Shown piece after piece: positions 57,814 to 64,000 of a DNA stretch of 64,000 nucleotides. This DNA comes from Svornostia abyssi. Lineage in GTDB: Bacteria; Actinomycetota; Thermoleophilia; Solirubrobacterales; Solirubrobacteraceae. Both the position numbers and the translations under genes were made by a program. How positions within the stretch are numbered: the first letter of the stretch is position 1; each line of letters begins with the position of its first letter. Below the pieces are notes generated by a model. That model had not been told where the DNA came from. It did not search any database and saw only the letters and a list, made by a program, of their open reading frames with translations. The stretch is taken from the NCBI GenBank assembly GCA_024666565.1, contig CP088295.1:1984001-2048000 (forward strand), read 5' to 3'.

Positions 57814-58278
57814 TCAATCGGCGGGTCGGCCGCTGAACCGTCGCTGCAGCCGGCGGTGCCGGTGCTCGAACGTCAGACCGACGATGCGCGCGGTCAGCGC
57901 GGCCGGGATGGCGCGCCGCGGAGTGAACGCCACGCGGTCGGTCACCAGGCAGCCCTCGGAGTGCGGCGCGACGGTGCGCTCGTGCTCCCACATGCGCTGC
58001 GTGAGCATCGTCGAACGCTCGAGGAACCGGCCGTCCTCCAGCTCGACGATGACGAGATCGTCGTACTCCACCGGCAGCACGCCGCCCGCGAGGATCCAGC
58101 TGCGGCACGCGCGCTCGCCGATCGGCACCGTGGTGATCCCGCCCTCGCGCAGGGTGCGCGGCGCGGTCATGCGCATGAGCGGCCGCATCTCGTCGTTGAT
58201 GCCCGCGAACGTCGTCACTCGCGCCCACACCGCGTCAGCGGGCGCGCGCAGGACCGAGGCGCGGCGGATCTCAGGCAC
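57814..58278 (-). CDS. SRPBCC-like protein (ligand-binding helix-grip)
   Basis: 154 residues. IRRASVLRAPADAVWARVTTFAGINDEMRP at the start and alternating strands with a closing helix (AALTARIVGLTFEHRHRRLQRRF) fit SRPBCC. The GTG start lies eight bases inside the deoxyribosyltransferase gene, so it is translated with it. Ligand unknown. Confidence 0.85.
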   Translation of the reverse strand: MPEIRRASVLRAPADAVWARVTTFAGINDEMRPLMRMTAPRTLREGGITTVPIGERACRSWILAGGVLPVEYDDLVIVELEDGRFLERSTMLTQRMWEHERTVAPHSEGCLVTDRVAFTPRRAIPAALTARIVGLTFEHRHRRLQRRFSGRPAD

Positions 58279-58735
58279 CGGTGGCCGCCAGCGCGCGCAC
58301 GAGCTCCTCGAGCGACCCGACGATCCGCCCGCCGGACTCGAGGATGAACGCCTCGACCTGGAGGTTCACCGCGACCCCCATCTCGCCGCTCTGGCGCAGG
58401 TCGGTGCGCAGGCCGAAGCACGTCAGGCCGAGCGCCGCGGCGTAGCCGATCTCCGCGACGGTGCCCGCGTCGGCCTCCTGGCCGTCGAGGTTGGCGGCGA
58501 CCAGGGTGCACGAGCGGATCGCCTCGGTGTTGCGCCGGCCGATCTCCAGCGCGATGTCCCGCTCGCGCCCGGCCGCGATGGCCTGCTCGACCTCCCACGG
58601 CTGCGTGAGCGACCACGGGTCGACGACCTCCACGACCTCCGCCAGCGCGGGGAGGTACACCTCGGCGTAGTAGTGCCGGCCCGCCTCGGTGAACCCGAGC
58701 GGGCTGGCGACGTAGCACCGGGGGCGCTCAGCCAT
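58271..58735 (-). CDS. nucleoside 2-deoxyribosyltransferase-like protein
   Basis: 154 residues. CYVASPLGFTEAGRHYYAEVYLPAL at 7-31 carries the nucleoside-binding loop of the family; ALEIGRRNTEAIRSCTLVAANLDGQEADAGTVAEIGYAAALG at 62-103 supplies the catalytic Glu and the Asp/Gly-rich site. It would swap bases between deoxynucleosides or hydrolyse them. It overlaps the LCP gene by eight bases and the SRPBCC gene by eight bases, an unusual but consistent three-gene chain. Confidence 0.88.
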   Translation of the reverse strand: MAERPRCYVASPLGFTEAGRHYYAEVYLPALAEVVEVVDPWSLTQPWEVEQAIAAGRERDIALEIGRRNTEAIRSCTLVAANLDGQEADAGTVAEIGYAAALGLTCFGLRTDLRQSGEMGVAVNLQVEAFILESGGRIVGSLEELVRALAATGA

Positions 58736-59819
58736 CGAGGAACTGCTCCACGCGGCGCTGCTTCAGCTCGGGCGGGACGACGCCGCTCGGGGTGCCGAGC
58801 ACGCGGGTCTCAGGCGAGCCGATCGACATCGCGGCGAACAGCCCGAGCATGGTCGGGCCGCTCATGTCGCTCCGGAAGGTCTTCGGCATCTGCCAGGCGA
58901 TCATCGGCATGCGGATGAACCCGGCGGGGGACAGCGCGCGGCCCTTCATGGACGAGATGATCTTCTGCTGGCGCCGCGCGCGGCTCAGGTCGTTCTCGTT
59001 CGGGTTGCACAGGTTCTTGCGGGTGCGCGCGAGCGCGAGGGCCTGGTCGCCGTTGAGGTGCGTCTTCTCCCCGGCCTTCACGCGGACCGTCACGCCGCCG
59101 TTGGCGTAGCCGCCGTTGACCTTGCCGACGACGCAGCCGCCCTTGTAGTTGATGCCGCCCATCGCGTCGATGAGCTTGGGGAAGTCCTCGAAGCTCACCT
59201 CGATGAGGTGGTTGATGTCGATGCCCGTGTACTGCTCGACGGTCTGGATCGTGAGCGCGGCGCCGCCGATCGCGTACGCCGCGTTGATCTTCTGCACGCC
59301 GCTGCCGGGGATGTCGACGAGCGTGTCGCGGGCGATCGAGAGGCGCTGGTTGTTCCCGCCGCCGACGCGCAGCAGCATGATCGAGTCCGCGCGGCTCGGG
59401 CCGCTGGTCGTCGAGCCCGGCTCCGCGGTACCCGCGCTGCGCTGGTCGGATCCGAGGACGAGGACGTTGTTCGGCGACCACAGCGGGTAGCCGGCGCCGC
59501 CGAGCAGCGCGCTCACGTCGTCGTCGACCTTGCCCTGCTCGATCTGCGCGCTGATGAGAAACGCGACGAGCGAGATGCCCACCCACGCGGCGGCCGCGAC
59601 GAGGACCCACTTCACCACCCGGCCGAAGGAGAAGCCCCGCCGGGATCGGTGCTTCCGGCCGCCGTTCCCGCCGCCGCTGCGCTTGGGCGCGCGGTCGCGC
59701 AGGCGGCGCAGTTCGTCACCGCCTGCCCGGGACAGCAGCTTGGGCCGGGATCGGTAGACGCGGTACTCGGGCTCGGCGTCCTGACCGTCCGCGCGCGGGG
59801 GCTTGGGCTCCTGGCGCAT
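58728..59819 (-). CDS. LytR-CpsA-Psr (LCP) family cell-wall transferase
   Basis: 363 residues. An Arg-rich cytoplasmic start (about 65 residues), one membrane helix (about 71-91), then the LCP domain: NVLVLGSDQR, SRADSIMLLRVG, RLSIARDTLVDIPG, KINAAYAIGG, and DGDQALALARTRKN-like end (NGDQALALARTRKN). LCP enzymes move lipid-linked polymers onto peptidoglycan outside the membrane. ATG 59819 has TACTCT seven bases upstream. First gene of the LCP-deoxyribosyltransferase-SRPBCC operon, whose other members have no obvious tie to the wall. Confidence 0.93.
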   Translation of the reverse strand: MRQEPKPPRADGQDAEPEYRVYRSRPKLLSRAGGDELRRLRDRAPKRSGGGNGGRKHRSRRGFSFGRVVKWVLVAAAAWVGISLVAFLISAQIEQGKVDDDVSALLGGAGYPLWSPNNVLVLGSDQRSAGTAEPGSTTSGPSRADSIMLLRVGGGNNQRLSIARDTLVDIPGSGVQKINAAYAIGGAALTIQTVEQYTGIDINHLIEVSFEDFPKLIDAMGGINYKGGCVVGKVNGGYANGGVTVRVKAGEKTHLNGDQALALARTRKNLCNPNENDLSRARRQQKIISSMKGRALSPAGFIRMPMIAWQMPKTFRSDMSGPTMLGLFAAMSIGSPETRVLGTPSGVVPPELKQRRVEQFLDG

Positions 59820-59826
59820 CCGAAGC

Positions 59827-59832
59827 AGAGTA
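59827..59832 (-). promoter_or_regulatory. -10 box (TACTCT) of LCP gene, leaderless-type
   Basis: TACTCT on the minus strand ends seven bases before the ATG at 59819; no Shine-Dalgarno seen. Confidence 0.45.
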
Positions 59833-59883
59833 CGGACCCGGGGTCCCGGCTCCTGCAGGGGTGGGTGGGGATGCGATCTCAAC

Positions 59884-59889
59884 TAACGT
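59884..59889 (+). promoter_or_regulatory. -10 box (TAACGT) of ROK kinase gene
   Basis: TAACGT ends eleven bases before ATG 59901, the widest gap of the leaderless-type set. Confidence 0.4.
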
Positions 59890-59900
59890 CACCGGCTTCT

Positions 59901-60858
59901 ATGGCGGCTCCCTGCATGATCGGTGTGGACCTCGGTGGGACGAAGCTGCTCGCGGGCGTCGTCGACGCCGAGTTGCAGGTGCACGCGCGTGCCCATCGGG
60001 CGGCGCCAGCGCTGAGCCTGCAGGAGGTCCTCGACACGGTCGTCTCCGCGGTCGAGGAGGTCCGGGCCGCCGCTCCGTCGGAGGTCGGCGGCGTGGGGCT
60101 CGGCATCCCGTGCCTCATCGACCGCCGGCGTGGGATGGCCATGATGAGCGTGCACCTCCCGATCGCCGGTGTCCCCTTCGGTGACCTCGTCGCCGAGCGG
60201 GTGGGGCTCCCGGTGGCGATCGACAACGACGCGAACGCCGCGATGCTCGCGGAGTGGAAGTTCGGCGCGGCGCGCGGCGTCCGCGACGCTGTGCTGCTCA
60301 CCGTGGGCACGGGCATCGGCAGCGGGATGGTCGTCGAGGGGCATCTCGCCCGCGGCTCGATCGGCGCGGGCCCGGAGCTCGGCCACATGGTCATCGACGC
60401 CGACGGCCCGGAGTGTGGCGGGGCGTGCCCGAACCGCGGCTGCCTGGAAGCGGTCGTGTCCGGACCCGCCCTGGCCCGCGAGGGACGTGAGCTGGCCCGT
60501 GCGCACGCCGACAGCGCGCTGGGCCGCGCGCTCGCCGCGGGAAGGGAGATCACCGGGGCGCTCGTGACCGAGCTGGCCCACGACGGCGACGAGGCGGCGG
60601 CGGAGGCCGTCCGCCGGATCGGCCGGTGGCTCGGCGTGGGGATCGCGAACGTCGTGAACATCTTCAACCCCGAGGTCGTCGTGGTCGGCGGCGGGGTGAT
60701 CGGCGCCCGGCGAGCTGCTGCTCGGCCCGGCGCGCGAGGTCGTCGCGGCGCGGGCGCTGCCGCCGATGCGCGACGCGGTGCGGATCGAGCCGTCCCAGTT
60801 CGGGGCGGAGTCGGGGATGCTGGGGGCGGCTCTTCTCGCGGCGGGCCTGGACACATGA
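59901..60858 (+). CDS. ROK family sugar kinase, glucokinase-like (one frameshift)
   Basis: About 318 residues after repair. VDLGGTK phosphate loop at 9-15, IDNDANAAMLAEWKFGAA, TVGTGIGSGMVVEGHL, ELGHMVID with the catalytic region, and the ROK zinc motif CGGACPNRGCLE. It phosphorylates glucose or a related hexose. The frame breaks at 60706-60708 (CCC) after VVVGGGVIGA; two C restore GELLLGPAREVVAAR to the end. The stop TGA overlaps the rsmI ATG (ATGA at 60855-60858). ATG 59916 is an alternative start. Confidence 0.9.
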
Positions 60859-61664
60859 GCGCGGGGAGGCTCGTGGTGTGTCCGACGCCGATCGGGAACC
60901 TCGAGGACGTCACCCTGCGCGTACTGAGCGCCCTGCGTGAGGCGGACGTCGTCGCCTGCGAGGACACGCGCCGCACCCGCGTCCTGCTCGACCGCTACGG
61001 CGTCGACGCGAAGCTCGTCAGCTACCACGAGCACAACGAGCGTGGCCGGGCGCTCGAGCTCGTCGAGCGGATGGGGGAGGGCGCGACGGTGGCGCTGGTC
61101 TCCGATGCCGGTATGCCGCTGGTCTCCGACCCCGGCTACGTCCTCGTGCAGGCGTGCGTCGCGGCGGGGCTCGCCGTCGAGGTGCTCCCCGGGCCGAGCG
61201 CGGTCCTCAGTGCGCTGGTGGCCAGCGCGCTGCCGGCCGACCGCTGGCGGTTCGTCGGGTTCCTGCCGCGCAAGGCCGGGGAGCTGCGCGCGCTCGTCGC
61301 CGCGTCCGAGACGACGGTGGCCTTTGAGTCCCCTGGTCGCGTGGCGGCCTCGCTGAAGACCCTGGCCGAGGTCGACCCCGACCGGCCGGTGGCGGTGTGT
61401 CGGGAGCTCACGAAGGTCCACGAGGAGGTCGCCCGCGGGACGGCCGCCGAGCTGGCCGCGCGGTACGCCGACGCCCCGCCGAAGGGCGAGGTCGTCCTCG
61501 TGCTGGGCGGGGCGCCCGAGGTGGAAGGCGACCTCGGCGCCGCGGTCGACGCGCTGCGAGCCCTCGTGGAGGCGGGTGCGAAGGCGCGACCGGCGGCGGG
61601 GGTCGTCGCGGGACTCACCGGTGTCGGCGCGAACGCGCTGTACAAGGCGCTCACCGCGAAATAA
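60855..61664 (+). CDS. rsmI: 16S rRNA (cytidine(1402)-2'-O)-methyltransferase
   Basis: 269 residues. LVVCPTPIGNLEDVTLRVLSAL at 6-27, ACEDTRRTRVLL, YHEHNE, VALVSDAGMPLVSDPG, PGPSAVLSALVASALPADRWRFVGFLPRK and FESPGRV are the consecutive RsmI motifs of this tetrapyrrole-methylase-fold enzyme. It 2'-O-methylates C1402 in the ribosomal decoding centre. The start overlaps the ROK kinase stop by four bases. The C-terminal extension of about 35 residues is normal. Confidence 0.97.
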   Translation: MSAGRLVVCPTPIGNLEDVTLRVLSALREADVVACEDTRRTRVLLDRYGVDAKLVSYHEHNERGRALELVERMGEGATVALVSDAGMPLVSDPGYVLVQACVAAGLAVEVLPGPSAVLSALVASALPADRWRFVGFLPRKAGELRALVAASETTVAFESPGRVAASLKTLAEVDPDRPVAVCRELTKVHEEVARGTAAELAARYADAPPKGEVVLVLGGAPEVEGDLGAAVDALRALVEAGAKARPAAGVVAGLTGVGANALYKALTAK

Positions 61665-61687
61665 GAACACGACGTGTTTCTGGTTGG

Positions 61688-61693
61688 TAGGCT
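61688..61693 (+). promoter_or_regulatory. -10 box (TAGGCT) of S15 esterase gene, leaderless-type
   Basis: TAGGCT ends six bases before ATG 61700, with no Shine-Dalgarno between. Confidence 0.45.
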
Positions 61694-61699
61694 CGCCGC

Positions 61700-63306
61700 A
61701 TGCGAGGACTGCGACGGGGGGTCTGCGGGCTGGTGCTCGCGGCGGCGTGCGCGCTGCCAGGGGCGGCGGAGGCGGCGGCGCCCGCGTGGTTCTCGTACTC
61801 CCGAGCGGCCGAGTACGGCGCGAAGACCACGGCCGTCAAGGTGCCGATGCGCGACGGGACGAAGCTCGGCTGCTACCTCAGCGTCCCCACGCGCAACGGC
61901 AGGCCGGCGAGCGGCGCGTTCCCGGGCATCGTCTACGAGGTCACGCCGTACGAGATCCTCAACGTCATCTACGTCACCCACGGCGAGTGGCTGGCCAAGC
62001 GCGGCTACCACGCGCTGCTCTGCAACGTGCGCGGCACGGGTCGGTCGGGCGGGTTCTTCCCGCACAACAACCAGCCCGTCGAGTGGCAGGACAGCTACGA
62101 CCTCGTCGAATGGCTCGCCGCGCATCCGGGCTCGAACGGCCGCATCGGCCAGGAGGGCGAGAGCTACGGCGGCATGACGTCCTACCAGGCCGCGATCGCC
62201 CGCCCTCCCCATCTCGTCGCCGTCGCGCCGCAGCAGGCGCCGACCGACCTCTACGAAGACGACATCTATCCCGGTGGCATCAAACGCACGCCCGTCAGCG
62301 CCGACTGGTGGCCGCTGGCTGCGTCGGCCACCACGTTCGGTCGCGTGCCGTTCACCCGGGTGTGGGGCGCCTGGCTGCGCCATCCCCGCCATGACGCGTT
62401 CTGGGACGGCATCGCGATCGGGCCGAAGCTCGGGCGCGTCGAGGTGCCCGTGCTCGCGATCGGTGGCTGGGACGACCCGCTGTTTCGCCGCGGCTCGCTG
62501 CGCAACTACGAAGCACTCGTGCGTGCCGGCCACGGGGACCGGACATGGCTCGTCTACGGCCCGTGGGAACACTCCACCGTCGTGGACTGGCCGTCGTGCG
62601 TCGGCCCGCCGGTGTGCGTCAAGCACGAGCGCCTGCCCACGGGTGTGCTGCTGTCGTGGTTCGATCACTGGCTGAAGGAGATCCCGGGCGCTCCGCTGCC
62701 GTCGGCGCGGGTGACGACGTACGAGGGCCCGTGGGGTTCCGGTGGCCGAGGGTGGGAGGAGCACGCCTCCTGGCCGCCCGCCGACGCGGCGCCGGTCGAC
62801 CTGCCGCTGCGGGCCGACGGCGGGCTGGGTGGCGAGCCGGGGGCTGCGGGCACCGCGTCGTTCACCCAGCGGCCCACGGACGGCCTGCGGGGGAGACCGA
62901 GCGCGTCGAGTTCGCGACCGCGCCGCTGGACGCCGACCGCGTGCTCGCGGGCGACATCGAGCTGACCCTGCGCGCCCGGTTCAGCGCGGGCGACGCGAAC
63001 CTCCACGGTGTCCTGCTCGAACGCCGGGCCGACGGGTCCGTGCGGCGGGTCAACGACGGCTGGCTGCGGGTGAGCCATCGGGAGTCGAGCGTCACGCCGG
63101 CGCGCGTGCGACCCGGGGAGGACGTCACGCTGAAGCTGGAGATCTGGCCGGTGCATCGCCGGGTGCCAGCGGGGGCGCAACTCGTGCTGCGGATCTCCGG
63201 CGGGAGTTCGACCCACGGGATCCCGCAGCCGCGGCCGGTCCGGACGGACATCGCCACGGGCGCGGGCGGGTCGTCCCTGCGGCTGACCCTGCGCGGAGGC
63301 GCCTAA
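61700..63306 (+). CDS. secreted CocE/NonD (S15) family hydrolase (one frameshift)
   Basis: About 535 residues after repair. Signal peptide MRGLRRGVCGLVLAAACALP to about AAEA-AA. The alpha/beta-hydrolase part has GESYGGM with nucleophile Ser155, Asp in IGGWDDPLFR and His in GPWEHST. A C-terminal jelly-roll domain (about 360-535) follows, as in cocaine esterase and X-Pro peptidases. It splits an ester or acyl-amide outside the cell. The break is in GGGGG at 62889-62893 and needs one base added (or two removed). Its last four bases overlap the end of the convergent gene. Confidence 0.9.
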
Positions 63307-63707
63307 CCCGGGAGCGTCGCCGTCGCGCGGCAGGTGCGCGACCGGGGGCCCACGGCGCGCGCGGTGACGGTGTCGGGGCCGTCGAGGTCGTCGAGGCGGC
63401 GCTCGACCGAGAACGATCCGCTGCGCCCCTCGGTGCGCTCCGTGCCACGCCAGAAGACGCGGCGCTCGCGCACGAGCGTCACGCGCCAGCGCTCACCCGA
63501 CCGGTTGCTGTCGACCTCGAACTCCACCTCGAGCTCGCCGTCGCGCGCCTTGAGCTTGAGCTTCGACGTCACGCCGCTCGCGCACGAGCCGGCGACCCGG
63601 ACCTCCGGGCGGTCCTCGCGGTCGTCGTCCCCGTCCTTCGCGAAGGCGGGCGTCGCCGCGAGCAGCGCGGCGACGACGACGAGGAGGGAGAGGGCCAGGC
63701 GGGACAT
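63303..63707 (-). CDS. small secreted protein, unknown function
   Basis: 134 residues from ATG 63707. MSRLALSLLVVVAALLAATPA is a signal peptide cut before FAKDG. The mature part starts with an Asp/Glu/Arg run, then strands rich in charged residues (KLKLKARDGELEVEFEVDSN, VFWRGTERTEGRSGSFSVERRL) and two cysteines likely joined. Family not recognised; a beta-sandwich is plausible. Confidence 0.7.
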   Translation of the reverse strand: MSRLALSLLVVVAALLAATPAFAKDGDDDREDRPEVRVAGSCASGVTSKLKLKARDGELEVEFEVDSNRSGERWRVTLVRERRVFWRGTERTEGRSGSFSVERRLDDLDGPDTVTARAVGPRSRTCRATATLPG

Positions 63708-63762
63708 GCCCTCATGATCGGCGCGGTGGCGGGTCACGGCAATGGGACCTTGGTCCTACCGG

Positions 63763-64000
63763 TCAGCGGCGCGGGCCGCCGAGGCCGTGACGCTCGGCCC
63801 ACAGTGCGGCCTGGGTGCGGTCGGTGACGCCGATGGCGCGAAACACGCTCGTGAGGTGCGCCTTCACCGTCTTCTCGCTGATGCCGAGCCGCCGGGCGAT
63901 GAGCTTGTTCGGCAGCCCCTGGGCGACGAGGCCCAGGACCTCGCGCTCGCGGTCGGAGAGCTCGTCGCCCGGTTGCGGGTCGGTGCGTGCTCGCAGCACG
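63763..64000 (-). CDS. LuxR/NarL-type response regulator, C-terminal part (cut by window end)
   Basis: The last 78 residues: ELSDREREVLGLVAQGLPNKLIARRLGISEKTVKAHLTSVFRAIGV is a full LuxR-type HTH, with a conserved end (VTDRTQAALWAERHGL). The receiver or other N-terminal part lies beyond position 64000. Probably the output half of a two-component pair. Confidence 0.88.
   Translation of the reverse strand, partial: VLRARTDPQPGDELSDREREVLGLVAQGLPNKLIARRLGISEKTVKAHLTSVFRAIGVTDRTQAALWAERHGLGGPRR

Overview
The window is gene-dense, roughly 70% G+C chromosomal DNA. GTG starts, TANNNT -10 boxes set directly against start codons, an alpha2-type glycyl-tRNA synthetase and a heterodisulfide-reductase-like succinate dehydrogenase subunit point to Actinomycetota. 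The repeat-rich secreted proteins and the crowd of diguanylate cyclases suggest the Solirubrobacterales (Thermoleophilia). This placement is inference; no rRNA is present to fix it. I see no tRNA or rRNA gene, insertion sequence, prophage or CRISPR array, so this looks like vertically inherited chromosome.

Layout. 1-7 kb: two small membrane proteins, an SDR oxidoreductase, a GT-C-like membrane protein, then the DNA-maintenance cluster dnaX-ybaB and recR, split by an alpha/beta hydrolase. 7-19 kb: signalling (two sister GGDEF membrane proteins, a chemotaxis receptor, a PAS-GGDEF-EAL protein), with lysC-asd for aspartate-family amino acids and a luciferase-like oxidoreductase. 19-23 kb: sdhA-sdhB-CCG subunit, a type-E-like succinate dehydrogenase or fumarate reductase without visible membrane anchors, the frames joined by TGATG overlaps. 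23-33 kb: secreted proteins, a site-2 protease, a PucR-like regulator, tandem delta-9 desaturases, icd and mdh (which with sdh give three TCA steps within 12 kb), and a three-gene operon ending in a putative autoregulated DNA-binding protein. 33-38 kb: an FMN hydroxyacid oxidase and two more PAS-GGDEF proteins. 38-47 kb: two adjacent giant secreted proteins built from four and eight alternating modules. 47-56 kb: a metallo-hydrolase, two TetR regulators, a LmeA-like protein, an R2-ferritin/SCP2 fusion, an RCK-pore-RCK potassium channel, glyS, and a methyltransferase whose start codon lies in an apparent TetR operator. 56-64 kb: a cyclase-PadR-SHOCT operon, an LCP-deoxyribosyltransferase-SRPBCC operon, a ROK kinase overlapping rsmI, an S15 esterase, and a LuxR-type regulator running off the end.

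A caution that affects the whole annotation: 14 genes, including sdhA, icd and asd, are each interrupted by one to three small indels (20 sites). Eighteen of the 20 are repaired by removing exactly one base, 12 of the 20 lie in G/C runs of five or more and six in a GCCGGC context. These are far more likely sequence errors than pseudogenes, so the affected genes are given as full-length CDS with the break positions noted.

The most distinctive biology is (i) the 4-module and 8-module secreted protein pair, (ii) the wHTH-cyclase/PadR/SHOCT operon with repeated operators and a substituted catalytic Asn, (iii) a TetR/methyltransferase divergon whose two operators cover both start codons, (iv) the R2-SCP2 fusion, and (v) widespread leaderless-type promoters.
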